NCBI RefSeq assembly: GCF_900111515.1 | Contig: NZ_FOHS01000003.1 | Span: forward strand, 372,001 to 436,000 | From: Hymenobacter actinosclerus | Lineage (GTDB): Bacteria > Bacteroidota > Bacteroidia > Cytophagales > Hymenobacteraceae | Length of the DNA: 64,000 nucleotides | Direction: 5' to 3' | Part shown: piece after piece, positions 1 to 8,845 of the stretch | How the letters are laid out: every line of letters starts with the position of its first letter | Numbering within the stretch: the first letter of the stretch is position 1 | Notes under the pieces: model-generated | What the model was told of the DNA's origin: nothing | The model's input: only the letters and a program-made list of their open reading frames with translations | The model's database searches: none | Translations under genes and position numbers: made by a program

Positions 1-2921
1 TTTCCCAGGACAACAAGGTCCTGTATGACCACCTCGACAACCTGCGGCCCCTGGCCGGCCAGGACGCCGCCGTGCGCCGCCAGCTCCAGCGCATCGACGA
101 GGAGGCCCAGGCCCCGCGGCCCAAGTCGCGCTTCGGCTTCGCCAACGACCAGTTCTATTTCAAGAGCCAGGCCGAGATGAACGCCCTGTTTGCCGACGTG
201 CCGGAGAGCGTGGACAACACGAACGAAATCGTGGACAAAATCACGCCGCCCAAGCTGCAGCGCGATATTCTGCTGCCCAACTTCCCCATTCCGGCCGAGC
301 ACGCCAACGCCGACGCCTTCCTGCGCCACCTTACATATAAGGGCGCGTTTGAGGGTGACAAGCGCCGATACTCCGACCGCACGCCCGAAATTGAGGAGCG
401 CCTGGACTACGAGCTGCGCGTGATTGAGACGATGGGCTTTGCCGGCTACTTCCTCATCACCCAGGATTTCATCAACCACGGCCGCAACAATGGCGTGGCC
501 ATCGGGCCGGGCCGGGGCTCGGCCGCCGGCTCGGCCGTGGCCTACTGCGTGGGCATCACCAACATCGACCCCATCAAGTACTCACTGCTGTTCGAGCGTT
601 TCCTGAACCCCGAGCGCGTGTCGATGCCCGATATTGATATCGACTTCGACGACGTGAACCGCCAGCGCGTGATTGACTACGTGGTGGACAAGTACGGCAA
701 AACCCAGGTGGCCCAGATTATCACCTTCGGCACCATGGCCGCCAAAAGCAGCATCAAGGATGTGTCGCGGGTGATGGACTTGCCGCTGCCGGTGGCCAAC
801 GACCTCGTGAAAATGGTGCCCGACCAGGTGGGCACCACGCTCACCAAGGCCTTCGCCGAAAACCAGGAACTGGATATGATCCGGCGCGACGATTCGCCCG
901 ACAACCTGCGGGGCCACATTCTGCGCCTAGCCACCCAGCTCGAAGGCTCGGTGCGCAACACCGGCATCCACGCGGCCGGCGTCATCATCGCCCCCGACGA
1001 TATCACCAAGTACATCCCGGTTTCGACGTCCAAGGATTCGGACCTGCTCATCACCCAGTTCGACGGCAAGGTGATTGAGAGTGCCGGGATGCTGAAAATG
1101 GACTTCCTGGGCCTGAAAACGCTCACCATTATCGTGGACGCCATCAACCTGATCGAGAAAAACCACGGCATCAAAATCGACATCGACGAGATTCCGATTG
1201 ACGACCTGAAAACCTACGAGCTGTACCAGCGCGGCGACACCATCGGCACGTTCCAGTTCGAGAGCGAGGGCATGCGCATGTACCTCAAAGACCTCAAGCC
1301 CACCAACATCGAGGATTTGATTGCCATGAACGCCCTGTACCGGCCGGGCCCCATGCAGTTCATCCCCAACTTCATCAACCGCAAGCACGGCCGCGAAGTA
1401 GTCGACTACCCGCACGAGCTGCTGGAACCCATCCTGAACTACTCGCAGGGCATTATGGTGTATCAGGAGCAGATTATGCAGGCGGCCCAGATTCTGGCCG
1501 GCTACTCGCTCGGCGGCGCCGACCTCCTGCGCCGGGCCATGGGCAAGAAGGACATGAAGAAGATGGCCCAGGAGCGGGAGAAGTTCTGCGAGGGCGCCAA
1601 AACCCTGCACGGAATCGCGGCCAAAAAGGCCAACGAGGTGTTCGACGTGATGGAGAAGTTCGCCGCTTACGGCTTCAACCGCTCACATTCAGCAGCTTAC
1701 AGCCTCGTGGCCTACCAGACCGGCTACCTCAAGGCCCACTACCCGGCCGAGTACATGGCGGCGGTGCTCACCAACAACATGGGCGATATTAAGAAGGTGA
1801 CTTTCTTTATCGAGGAAGCCCGCAAGCAGAACGTGGCCGTGCTCGGGCCCGACGTGAACGAATCCATCCTCAAGTTCAACGTGAACAAGCAGGGTCAGAT
1901 TCGCTTCGGCATGGCGGCCGTGAAGGGTGCGGGCGAGGCGGCCGTGGAGGAAATCGTGCAGGAGCGCGACCAGAACGGACCCTACGGCGACATTTTCGAC
2001 TTCTCGCGCCGCGTGAACCTGCGGGCCGTGAACAAGAAAACCTTCGAGAGCCTGGCCCAGGCCGGGGCCTTCGACTCGTTCGACCGCTACCACCGCCGCC
2101 AGTTTATGGAAGCGCCCGGCAACGACCAGAGCCTGATTGAGAAGGCCATGAAAGTGGGCCAGCAGCACCAGGCGGCCAAGGAGTCGGCCCAGCAGAGTCT
2201 GTTTGGCGGCGGCGGCGGCGAAATGGCCATTCCGATGCCCAAAATCCAGGATATGGAGCCCTGGAGCCCCACCGAAAAGCTGCGCCGCGAAAAGGAGGTG
2301 GTGGGCTTCTACCTCTCGGGCCACCCGCTCGACGACTTCAAGCTGGAAATTGACTCGTACTGCACCTGCGGGCTCGATAAGATTGAGACCTATAAGAACC
2401 GCGACGTGACGGTGGCCGGGCTGATTTCCAACGTGCTGTTCAAAACCACCAAAACCGGCCAGCCCTTCGTCAGCTTCAACATCGAAGACTACGACGCCAG
2501 CCTCAACCTGGCGTTGTTCCGCGACGATTACTCCAAGTTTTCGGCCCTGATAAACCCGCGCAACTACGACAAGGAGCAGGTGCCGCCCATGTTCATCCGC
2601 GGCAAGTACGCCCAACGCTTCCGCGACTCCGACCAGTTCGAGTTCAAGATTATGACCATGGAGCCGCTGTTCAACGTGGCCGAGAAGCTTTCCAACGGCG
2701 TGCGCGTGCAGCTCGATCTGCGCACCATCACCGAGCCCTTCATGGACCGTTTCATGGAGGCCGTGGAAGGTGCCGCCGGCTCGAAAAAGCTCGAAATCAA
2801 GTTCGCCGAGCCCCACGAGCATCTGGCCGTCGACACCTACTCGCGCCGCTACCGCATCGAGCCCAAGGAGTTCATCCGCAAGATGCGCGAGATGGAAATC
2901 GACGCCTGCCAGCTCATTTGA
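1..2921 (+). CDS. dnaE: DNA polymerase III subunit alpha, 5'-truncated
   Basis: This is the replicative DNA polymerase catalytic subunit. The reading frame is open from base 3 and runs off the left edge, leaving 972 codons out of a usual total of roughly 1,160 or more, so the N-terminal PHP domain lies outside the window. Visible are the polymerase motifs GPGRGSAAGS and PDIDIDFDD (the catalytic aspartates), IHAAGVIIAP, RRAMGKKD in the finger region and FNRSHSAAYS. A helix-hairpin-helix region follows, then a C-terminal OB fold beginning near VTVAGLISNV. The ATG-initiated frame at 72 is internal and not a true start. A strong hairpin lies 66 bp after the stop. Identification is secure; DnaE rather than PolC is indicated by the lack of an inserted exonuclease domain. 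Confidence 0.97.
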   Translation, partial: SQDNKVLYDHLDNLRPLAGQDAAVRRQLQRIDEEAQAPRPKSRFGFANDQFYFKSQAEMNALFADVPESVDNTNEIVDKITPPKLQRDILLPNFPIPAEHANADAFLRHLTYKGAFEGDKRRYSDRTPEIEERLDYELRVIETMGFAGYFLITQDFINHGRNNGVAIGPGRGSAAGSAVAYCVGITNIDPIKYSLLFERFLNPERVSMPDIDIDFDDVNRQRVIDYVVDKYGKTQVAQIITFGTMAAKSSIKDVSRVMDLPLPVANDLVKMVPDQVGTTLTKAFAENQELDMIRRDDSPDNLRGHILRLATQLEGSVRNTGIHAAGVIIAPDDITKYIPVSTSKDSDLLITQFDGKVIESAGMLKMDFLGLKTLTIIVDAINLIEKNHGIKIDIDEIPIDDLKTYELYQRGDTIGTFQFESEGMRMYLKDLKPTNIEDLIAMNALYRPGPMQFIPNFINRKHGREVVDYPHELLEPILNYSQGIMVYQEQIMQAAQILAGYSLGGADLLRRAMGKKDMKKMAQEREKFCEGAKTLHGIAAKKANEVFDVMEKFAAYGFNRSHSAAYSLVAYQTGYLKAHYPAEYMAAVLTNNMGDIKKVTFFIEEARKQNVAVLGPDVNESILKFNVNKQGQIRFGMAAVKGAGEAAVEEIVQERDQNGPYGDIFDFSRRVNLRAVNKKTFESLAQAGAFDSFDRYHRRQFMEAPGNDQSLIEKAMKVGQQHQAAKESAQQSLFGGGGGEMAIPMPKIQDMEPWSPTEKLRREKEVVGFYLSGHPLDDFKLEIDSYCTCGLDKIETYKNRDVTVAGLISNVLFKTTKTGQPFVSFNIEDYDASLNLALFRDDYSKFSALINPRNYDKEQVPPMFIRGKYAQRFRDSDQFEFKIMTMEPLFNVAEKLSNGVRVQLDLRTITEPFMDRFMEAVEGAAGSKKLEIKFAEPHEHLAVDTYSRRYRIEPKEFIRKMREMEIDACQLI

Positions 2922-2987
2922 TAACAGATTGCGTTGGTTACGCTGATTCATTCATGGCCCGGTTCATAGCAACCAGATCAAGCCGCT

Positions 2988-3034
2988 AAACGCAACAGCC
3001 CCGCCCGGATAAACCGAACAGGGCTGTTGCGTTT
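2988..3034. terminator. bidirectional terminator hairpin
   Basis: A perfect 14-bp stem (AAACGCAACAGCCC at 2988-3001 with its complement at 3021-3034) and a 19-nt loop lie between the convergent ends of dnaE and the stress protein gene. Confidence 0.75.
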
Positions 3035-3057
3035 GTAACTAAGCGGCAAAGTGTTGC

Positions 3058-3906
3058 TTAGCTATTTTTGCGGTCGTCGTTGCGCACGTCCTTGGCGCCG
3101 AGCTGCTCGACGTCCACTTCGGTTTTGCGCACCGTGTCGCGGATGGTTTCTTCGCGCTCGGTTACTTCTTTGCCCAGCGTTACTTCTTCCACCACGCGGG
3201 CTTCTTTGCTCACTACGGCCCGCTCGGCCCGCTCAGTTACTTCCACATCCCCTTCCTTGAAGGCGTTGAAGTCAGCCTCGGTAGCCGGACGGTTTACGGG
3301 TGTGCGCTCTACGTTTACGTGCTCCTCGCGCAGGCGCACATTGGCCTCTACCGGACGCTCCACGATGCGGCTGCGCAGGCGGGCACCGCCCGTTTGCTCC
3401 ACACGCTTGCCCACTTGCAGGTTCTCCTCTATTACCTTGGCCGACACCTCGTTGTTGCCAGTCTGGTTTGTGTTGGCAGCAGCACCGGCGGCCATGTTGT
3501 TGGCCTTGTAGCCCGTCTGCTGGGCCTTTTCGTTTACATCAATAGCGCCGGCATTGTCCAGGATTTCGGCGGCCTTATGGGCGTGGTCGGCCGATTTGCA
3601 GTGCACAGTTACCATCGAGTGGCTGTTGCGGGCGGCGTGCGAGTAGCGGCTGGCATCGTCGGTATCGTCGCCGAACAGGTTGCTGAAGAAGTTGCTGATA
3701 CCGTCGCCGGTGCGGCCGGCGGCGTCGCCAACGGCTTCGGTGGCAGTACCCGTGCTGTTGTAATAATTGCTGCTGTTCTCCGAGTCGCGGGAAATGGTAT
3801 CTACGTCATCAAGCGAGAAGCCGGCAGCTTTCAGTTGCTGAGCAGCCATTTTAGCCTGGTCGGCATTATCGAAAATTCCTACTACGGTCTGATTCATCTG
3901 GTCCAT
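3058..3906 (-). CDS. YsnF/AvaK-type stress protein (GS17M-like domain + DUF2382)
   Basis: Predicted 282-residue cytosolic protein with no signal peptide. Residues about 6-125 resemble the general stress protein 17M/YflT-type domain (TVVGIFDNADQAKMAAQQL). A Gln/Asn/Ala linker follows, and residues about 155-265 form a DUF2382 domain rich in alternating Glu/Arg/Val (RIVERPVEANVRLREEHV). Members of this family are stress-associated in other bacteria, but the biochemical role is unknown. The start is the ATG at 3906, because the longer frame upstream encodes a poorly supported hydrophobic leader. It follows a second DUF2382 gene on the same strand by 77 bp, suggesting an operon. Domain calls are from recognised sequence character, not a search. 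Confidence 0.85.
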   Translation of the reverse strand: MDQMNQTVVGIFDNADQAKMAAQQLKAAGFSLDDVDTISRDSENSSNYYNSTGTATEAVGDAAGRTGDGISNFFSNLFGDDTDDASRYSHAARNSHSMVTVHCKSADHAHKAAEILDNAGAIDVNEKAQQTGYKANNMAAGAAANTNQTGNNEVSAKVIEENLQVGKRVEQTGGARLRSRIVERPVEANVRLREEHVNVERTPVNRPATEADFNAFKEGDVEVTERAERAVVSKEARVVEEVTLGKEVTEREETIRDTVRKTEVDVEQLGAKDVRNDDRKNS

Positions 3907-3983
3907 GATAAGTAATTGAAAGGTTAGAAAAAGGAAAGGAAAAGAAAAGAGTAATCGGTAAGTCAGGGTTGATTGAAAGGGCA

Positions 3984-4463
3984 TTACGGCTGGTCGGTAG
4001 CCGGGCCCGAAACTCCGGGGCCGGCTACATTCAGGCGCTCTACCTGAATCTGCTCCTGGCGCAGATTGACGGTACTGGTGTGCGTTTCTTCGACTACGCG
4101 CTTGCTGATGCGCAGCTCTTTCACTATCAGCACGCGGGTAACCACTACTTCGCGCAGCACCGGCACAATCAGCACATCGCCCTCCTGGCGGCTACCCGGC
4201 AGCGGCGCGTCGTCGGCCACAAACTGGTTGATGGCCACGTGCTCCACCTGCACTTCATCGTGCTGGAGCGTTACATTCACCGCCTGCTCGTGCTCCTGCA
4301 CGGTTTTGCTGATGCGCAGCCGACCGGTTTCCACCACTTCCCGACCCACCACTGCCTGCTCTTCTATCACGGGCAGCACCATCGGCCGGCTGGCCGCAGT
4401 GGCTAACCGGGCGGGGGTATTTGGTTCGCCGTCGGGAGGAAAGATGCCGGGGTTCGGGTTCAT
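3984..4463 (-). CDS. DUF2382 domain protein
   Basis: A 159-residue protein consisting mostly of a DUF2382-like domain (residues about 28-145). It has the same alternating charged/hydrophobic pattern as its downstream neighbour, with two internal halves (EVQVEHVAINQFV and QIQVERLNVAG) that look like a repeat of one motif. The N-terminus is short and Pro-rich, and no signal peptide or membrane segment is visible. It is the likely first gene of a two-gene stress operon. Function is unknown beyond the family's association with stress responses. Confidence 0.75.
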   Translation of the reverse strand: MNPNPGIFPPDGEPNTPARLATAASRPMVLPVIEEQAVVGREVVETGRLRISKTVQEHEQAVNVTLQHDEVQVEHVAINQFVADDAPLPGSRQEGDVLIVPVLREVVVTRVLIVKELRISKRVVEETHTSTVNLRQEQIQVERLNVAGPGVSGPATDQP

Positions 4464-5000
4464 CAGGAAGGGAAAGTCGCAGATTGAAAAACACTGGGTT
4501 TGCCTGCTTCTTTACGCCGTTTGCCCGTCTCTGTTATTAAAAACTGCCAACGCCTGGGCTCTGGCCCTGCTGAAGGAATAGTATTATTCACTAACGGACT
4601 ATTTATATATAACATTCATATATAGCGCCTTATCCGGACGCGTTTACAGTATTCAAGTGCCAGCGCTGCGCCCACAGCAATCTGAGCTATTACACTCTAA
4701 GCAGTTTGCAATAAAATTTGGGCCAGTACTTTTCTATCCGGGCATTGTTCAATTTGTGTTGCTTTACTACTAGCCGGGCCGGGCGCATCTCGGGGGGCAA
4801 TCCGGCAGCTACGGCCGCTTGCCCCTGTTGCCTCCTCGGCGTTCCACCATGGACGCCGGCTCGACATTGGTTACAGACGCGGTCGGGCAGTTTACGAGCC
4901 TTCGCCGTTCTACGCCCCCATTGCTCCCAGCCTTTCAGGTTGGCTGAGGCGGCCAAGGAACCGAGCCAGTGATTTGCAGAAAATAAACTTTCAATTTTTA
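4464..5000. other. gene-poor intergenic region
   Basis: About 0.5 kb between the DUF2382 operon and the GbsR-like gene. The stretch 4580-4640 is AT-rich and probably holds the promoter of the leftward operon. Open frames at 4718-4972 (+) and across 4690-5616 (-) have no recognisable domain. The minus frame is largely antisense to the regulator gene, so I do not call them. Confidence 0.5.
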
Positions 5001-5014
5001 TTGAAAGTTTGAAA
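4985..5014. promoter_or_regulatory. palindromic operator, probable autoregulatory site
   Basis: A perfect 11-bp inverted repeat, AAACTTTCAAT (4985-4995) and ATTGAAAGTTT (5000-5010), separated by TTTT and followed by GAAA. It lies 25-50 bp before the regulator's start and overlaps the -33 element. The half-site ATTGAAAGTT(T/C)GAAA recurs at 5594-5608 before the next gene, consistent with a binding site for the regulator encoded between them. Confidence 0.65.
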
Positions 5015-5030
5015 TCTTCCTCTACATTTG
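5001..5030 (+). promoter_or_regulatory. Bacteroidota-type promoter
   Basis: TTG at 5001-5003, a 19-bp spacer and TACATTTG at 5023-5030 fit the -33/-7 pattern TTTG / TAnnTTTG. The -7 box ends 4 nt before the ATG at 5035, so the transcript would start at or beside the start codon. Confidence 0.6.
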
Positions 5031-5034
5031 AGGC

Positions 5035-5556
5035 ATGCAACTCGACGAAGCTAAAAGCAGATTCATTGAAGGCTGGGGCACCCTGGGCTCGGCCTGGGGG
5101 GTGAGCCGGACAATGGCCCAGGTGCACGCCCTGCTGCTGGTGTCGGCGGGCGCGCTGAGTGCCGAGGATATCATGGAGCAACTTCAGATTTCGCGCGGCA
5201 ACGCCAACCTCAACGTGCGCGCCCTCATGGACTGGGGCCTCGTGCGCAAGGAACTGCGGCCCGGGGAGCGGCGCGAGTTTTTCTCGGCCGAAAAGGATAT
5301 TCACCGCGTGGCCACCCTCATTTTGCAGGAGCGCCACAAGCGCGAGCTGGCGCCCATTATGCGGGTGCTGGGCGAAATCCGGCAGGTGGAGCCCTCCCCC
5401 GCCGCCTCGCCCGAGGAAACCCAGGCCTTCACCCAGATGATTGGCAGCATCCAGAGCTTCGCCGAATTCGCCGACCGCGCCGCCGCCACGCTCATTAAAG
5501 CCGATGAGAACTGGTTCCTGAGCACGTTCATGAAGCTTATGCGGCCGCGTTCCTGA
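5035..5556 (+). CDS. GbsR/MarR-like transcriptional regulator
   Basis: A 173-residue winged-helix DNA-binding protein. The N-terminal region carries the GbsR-family opening (FIEGWGTLGSAWGVSRTMAQ). The helix-turn-helix falls around residues 40-66 (LSAEDIMEQLQISRGNANLN), followed by the wing (GLVRKELRPGERREFF) and a helical C-terminal dimerisation region. Its own start lies just after a perfect palindrome, and a matching half-site precedes the following gene. Autorepression and control of the TIGR01777 epimerase operon are therefore the simplest inference. The ligand is unknown. ATG 5035 directly follows a consensus -7 element, implying a leaderless mRNA. Confidence 0.85.
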   Translation: MQLDEAKSRFIEGWGTLGSAWGVSRTMAQVHALLLVSAGALSAEDIMEQLQISRGNANLNVRALMDWGLVRKELRPGERREFFSAEKDIHRVATLILQERHKRELAPIMRVLGEIRQVEPSPAASPEETQAFTQMIGSIQSFAEFADRAAATLIKADENWFLSTFMKLMRPRS

Positions 5557-5593
5557 GGCCGGCTTATTTTTTTGCCTATATATTTCATTATTT

Positions 5594-5608
5594 ATTGAAA
5601 GTTCGAAA
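5594..5608 (+). promoter_or_regulatory. second operator half-site
   Basis: ATTGAAAGTTCGAAA, differing by one base from 5000-5014. It lies between the regulator and the epimerase gene. A looser mirror (TTTCATTATTTATTGAAA) starts at 5584. Confidence 0.5.
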
Positions 5609-5672
5609 ATAAACAAAGCGTCTGCTACTCCCCCATCCTTTTCTCTTCCCCCAACCTCCTTTTACACTGCTT

Positions 5673-6590
5673 ATGGAACGGCCCAAATTGGTTCTCGCGG
5701 GTGGCAGCGGCTTTCTGGGCCGGCATCTGGTCCGGCATTTCAGCCAGCTGGGCTACGCCGTAGTGGTGCTGGGGCGCAAGGCGCGGCCGGGCGTAGTGCA
5801 GTGGAACGGGCGCACCCCGGGCCCCTGGGCGGCCGAGCTGGAAGGCGCGGCGGTACTCATCAACCTGGCCGGCAAATCGGTGGATTGCCGCTACCACGCC
5901 GCCAACCGCCACGCCATCGTGCGCAGCCGCACCGATAGTACCCGGGTGCTGGGCGAAGCCGTAGCGGCCTGCCGCACTCCGCCGCCGGTGTGGCTGAACG
6001 CCTCTACCGCCACTGTTTACCAGGACACTCCCGGCCCGCAGCCGGCCAACACGGAAGCCGGCGGCCGGCTCGGGCGCAACTTCTCGGAGATGGTGGCCCA
6101 GCGCTGGGAAGCCGAGTTCAGCCTGGCGCCGGTGCCCGCCACGCGCCGGGTGGCGTTGCGCGCGGCCATTGTGCTGGGCGCCGATGGCGGGGCGCTGCCC
6201 GTAATGGCCCGCCTGGCCCGGTTCGGCCTCAGCACTCCGCAGGGCAACGGGCAGCAGTGGGTCAGCTGGCTGCACGTCGTCGATTTCTGCCGGGCCGTGG
6301 AGTTTCTGGTGGCTCATCCGCAACTGGAGGGCGCGTTCAACCTGTGCGCTCCCGAGCCGCTGCCCAACCAGGCCCTCATGGCCCTGCTCGACGCGCACTA
6401 CCGGCCCCGCTGGCACCTGCCGCAGCCCCGGTGGCTGCTGGAAGTCGGCGCCTTCCTGCTGCGCACCGAAACCGAGCTGATTCTCAAGAGCCGCAAGGTA
6501 GTGCCCGACCGCCTGCTGGCCGCGGGCTTCCAGTTCCGCTACCCCCGCTGCCCCGCCGCCCTGGCCGACTTACTGCCGCAGCTTACCTGA
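5673..6590 (+). CDS. TIGR01777 family NAD(P)-binding epimerase
   Basis: A 305-residue atypical short-chain dehydrogenase/epimerase. The N-terminus carries the Rossmann dinucleotide-binding loop GGSGFLGRHL, then VLINLAGKSV and the STATVYQD region typical of the family. The C-terminus contains the DUF1731-like segment (LEVGAFLLRTETELILKS...). The substrate is not established for the family, which is also called SDR39U1 or YfcH-like. It sits just downstream of the GbsR-like regulator and an operator half-site, and upstream of a small membrane protein, so it is probably the regulated structural gene of this locus. Confidence 0.9.
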   Translation: MERPKLVLAGGSGFLGRHLVRHFSQLGYAVVVLGRKARPGVVQWNGRTPGPWAAELEGAAVLINLAGKSVDCRYHAANRHAIVRSRTDSTRVLGEAVAACRTPPPVWLNASTATVYQDTPGPQPANTEAGGRLGRNFSEMVAQRWEAEFSLAPVPATRRVALRAAIVLGADGGALPVMARLARFGLSTPQGNGQQWVSWLHVVDFCRAVEFLVAHPQLEGAFNLCAPEPLPNQALMALLDAHYRPRWHLPQPRWLLEVGAFLLRTETELILKSRKVVPDRLLAAGFQFRYPRCPAALADLLPQLT

Positions 6591-6673
6591 TGACGGCCGC
6601 CCCCGGCAGCTTCTACCGTCCACTGTTTTTCTTCACTTTTTTCCTTCATTTTTCACTTTTCAACCTTATTGCC

Positions 6674-7042
6674 ATGAACTTCCACCTCCTCGTTTACGGC
6701 GTTTACCTCCCCGCCACGGTTGCGCTTACGGTCTGGGTCGCCCGCACGCTGTTCACCAACGGCCGCACGTTTCTGGTCGACATCTTCCACGGCAATGAGG
6801 CCCTGGCCGACTCCGTGAACAAGCTCCTGCTGACAGGCTTTTACCTCGTCAATATCGGCTACGCCATGCTCACGCTCCGCAGCACCGGCCCCATCAGCAG
6901 CTACCAGCAAACCGTGGAAATGCTCAGCGTGAAGGTGGGCACCATCATCCTGATTCTGGGCGCCATGCACTTCTTCAACCTCTACGTTTTCTACAAGCTG
7001 CGCAACCGCGCCCAGCAGTACGCCAAGGCCTACCACTCTTAA
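6674..7042 (+). CDS. small membrane protein, unknown
   Basis: A 122-residue protein with about three transmembrane segments: near residues 3-22 (LLVYGVYLPATVALTVWVA), 50-66 and 85-107 (VGTIILILGAMHFFNLYVF). It ends in a short basic tail. I do not recognise a named family. Start chosen at ATG 6674; an upstream in-frame ATG beside the epimerase stop would add a phenylalanine-rich leader. Distance (83 bp) and orientation suggest co-transcription with the TIGR01777 gene. Confidence 0.7.
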   Translation: MNFHLLVYGVYLPATVALTVWVARTLFTNGRTFLVDIFHGNEALADSVNKLLLTGFYLVNIGYAMLTLRSTGPISSYQQTVEMLSVKVGTIILILGAMHFFNLYVFYKLRNRAQQYAKAYHS

Positions 7043-7264
7043 CGTCGGCTGATTAGCCCGCGGTAATCTGAGCCGAATTCCGGCCCCGGTACCCGCACCC
7101 GGCGTAGGAAACGGCTACCGGGGCCTGGGCGGTATTGGGCGGCAAAACTGCCACTCTGGCCGAAGTGAACTTTCCGGCCTACTCCTTGTTGGAACGCAAT
7201 CTGCTACCTTGCGGGCCGCTTGCCCGTATAGAAGCACCACACCTTTCAACCAAATCTGACTACC

Positions 7265-7594
7265 ATGGCACATAAAGCAATCGAAATCACCGACGCCAAC
7301 TTCGACGAAATCATCAACTCCGACAAGCCCGTCCTCGTGGACTTCTGGGCGGAGTGGTGCGGCCCCTGCCGCATGGTTGGGCCGGTGGTAGAAGAGCTGG
7401 CCGGCGAGTACGAAGGCAAAGCCATCATTGGCAAAGTCGACGTGGACGCCAACCCCCAGACTTCGGCCAAATTCGGCATCCGCAGCATTCCCACGCTGCT
7501 CGTGTTCAAGAACGGCGAGGTAGTGGACAAGCAGGTAGGCGCGGTGCCCAAGCACGTACTCGCCCAGAAGCTCGATGCCCAGGTAACGGCCTAG
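7265..7594 (+). CDS. trxA: thioredoxin
   Basis: A 109-residue cytosolic thioredoxin, the general disulfide reductant fed by thioredoxin reductase. The active site WCGPC is at residues 31-35 (cysteines 32 and 35), preceded by VLVDFWAE. The cis-proline appears in SIPTLLVF, and the fold's terminal strand follows with NGEVVDK. Length matches the family. There is no signal peptide. It is a single-gene unit with a possible -7 box TACCTTGC at 7205 and a very strong terminator 25 bp after the stop. Confidence 0.96.
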   Translation: MAHKAIEITDANFDEIINSDKPVLVDFWAEWCGPCRMVGPVVEELAGEYEGKAIIGKVDVDANPQTSAKFGIRSIPTLLVFKNGEVVDKQVGAVPKHVLAQKLDAQVTA

Positions 7595-7619
7595 TCCGCT
7601 ACCCAAGCAATAAACGCTG

Positions 7620-7665
7620 AAACCTCCGTTCTGCCGGCCTTATTGGCCCGGCAGAACGGAGGTTT
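7620..7665. terminator. bidirectional terminator hairpin
   Basis: A perfect 18-bp stem (AAACCTCCGTTCTGCCGG, 7620-7637, with 7648-7665) and 10-nt loop between the convergent trxA and TonB-C protein genes. Confidence 0.85.
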
Positions 7666-7719
7666 CTTTGCGTAGCTATGCTACCCGGCAACGCTACCGC
7701 CGCGCCTGGCCCCGGTGGC

Positions 7720-8685
7720 TCAATCGGTGGCTTCGGGGGCGGCGGCGCGGGCTTCGGAGGGCGGCGTCTGGGTAGGCTTCAAGCCCGAGGCCAGCGAAAA
7801 GCCCGGCCCGAAGTAAATAGGGATGGTAAAGGTCATGGCCGTGGGCAGGTTGTATTCGCGGCCGGGCTCAAAGCGGGGCAGACTCGCTACCACGCGCTGC
7901 GCTTCGCGGTCGGCCTCGGCGGCCAGGCTCTGGGCCACCCGCACCTGGCTTACGCGGCCATCTTCGCCCACCGTGTACGTTATCAGTACGGTGCCTACAA
8001 TGCCCTTGCGGCGCACCTCGCGCGGGTAAGTGGTGTTGCGGGCCACCAGACTGAGCAGCGCCGCCTCGCCGCCCGGAAAGCGCGGCAGCTTGCGCACCTG
8101 CACCGGCTGCATGTAAGGCGAGCCGTCTTTGTTGAAGAAAGCCAAGGCCAGCGGCCGGCCCTGGCGGTCGGGCATCTCGATGGCGCTCAGCTCGCCCGTA
8201 TCGTAGTAGTAGCGCCACTCGCCCACCGGCCGGCCGGCGTTGTAGTGCCCCTCCGAGCGTTTCTGGCCGTTGCGGTGCACCGAAATCCAGCGCCCCACGC
8301 GTTGCCCATTCGCATAGTCGCCGCGCTGGCTGACGCGGCCGTCTTCGTACCAGCCCACGTACAGGCCGTTGGCTTCATCGTCGCGGTAGTGTACCTGGGC
8401 GGCGCGGCTGCCTTCGGGGTGGTACCAGGTTAGCAGGCCGTTGCGCACCGGCGGGTCGATGGACGAGAGGGTGCCTTTCAGCAGCAGCTCTCCCAGAAGC
8501 GAAAACTCGCGCATGGCATGGGTGCCCAGCAACTCATTGCGGCGCTCCACCACCCGGTAATGGGTGGCGCTGTCGGGCACCGTGGGCCGGTTCTGGTCGT
8601 TGAGATACACAGCGGGCAGGCTCTGGCCCTGGGCCAGGCGTACCGTACCCGCGGCCAGCAGGAGAAAAACGTAGCGAATTCGCAT
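7720..8685 (-). CDS. secreted MORN-repeat protein with TonB C-terminal domain
   Basis: A 321-residue envelope protein. An N-terminal signal peptide ends near AQGQ (residues 1-20). Residues about 85-190 contain several MORN/YwqK-type repeats (GLYVGWYEDGRVSQRGDY; GRWISVHRNGQKRSEGHY; GEWRYYYDTGELSAIE). Residues about 205-300 form a TonB C-terminal-like domain (FPGGEAALLSLVARNTTYP ... GTVLITYTVGEDGRVSQVRV). Such fusions are common in Bacteroidota, but the partner receptor is unknown. There is no N-terminal TonB membrane anchor, so it is unlikely to be the main energy transducer. A variable C-terminal Pro/Ala tail follows. Confidence 0.85.
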   Translation of the reverse strand: MRIRYVFLLLAAGTVRLAQGQSLPAVYLNDQNRPTVPDSATHYRVVERRNELLGTHAMREFSLLGELLLKGTLSSIDPPVRNGLLTWYHPEGSRAAQVHYRDDEANGLYVGWYEDGRVSQRGDYANGQRVGRWISVHRNGQKRSEGHYNAGRPVGEWRYYYDTGELSAIEMPDRQGRPLALAFFNKDGSPYMQPVQVRKLPRFPGGEAALLSLVARNTTYPREVRRKGIVGTVLITYTVGEDGRVSQVRVAQSLAAEADREAQRVVASLPRFEPGREYNLPTAMTFTIPIYFGPGFSLASGLKPTQTPPSEARAAAPEATD

Positions 8686-8781
8686 AAGCAGCCAGGGTAA
8701 AGCGCTAGTTACTGGCTACTAAATATAGATTAGCTACCATAAAACGGCAACCAATCGGTTGTTTTTCTTTTATAAATACCA

Positions 8782-8827
8782 TTCCAGCTTACCCGCGGCC
8801 AATTGATTCGGCTGCGGGTAAGCTGGA
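8782..8827. terminator. terminator hairpin
   Basis: A perfect 15-bp stem TTCCAGCTTACCCGC (8782-8796) / 8813-8827 just after the Lrp-family gene's stop (minus strand). Confidence 0.7.
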
Positions 8828-8845
8828 AGGACGGTCTGGCGGCCG

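Noticed and set aside
1689..2951. 420-residue open frame antisense to dnaE
   Set aside because: Composition (His/Val/Leu/Gly-rich, no motif) is typical of antisense frames in GC-rich genes, and the plus frame is a clear polymerase.
4690..5616. 308-residue minus-strand frame, with a CNQC motif near 4870
   Set aside because: Most of it is antisense to the GbsR-like regulator; the remaining 100 residues have a Cys pair but no recognisable domain or start, so it is not called.
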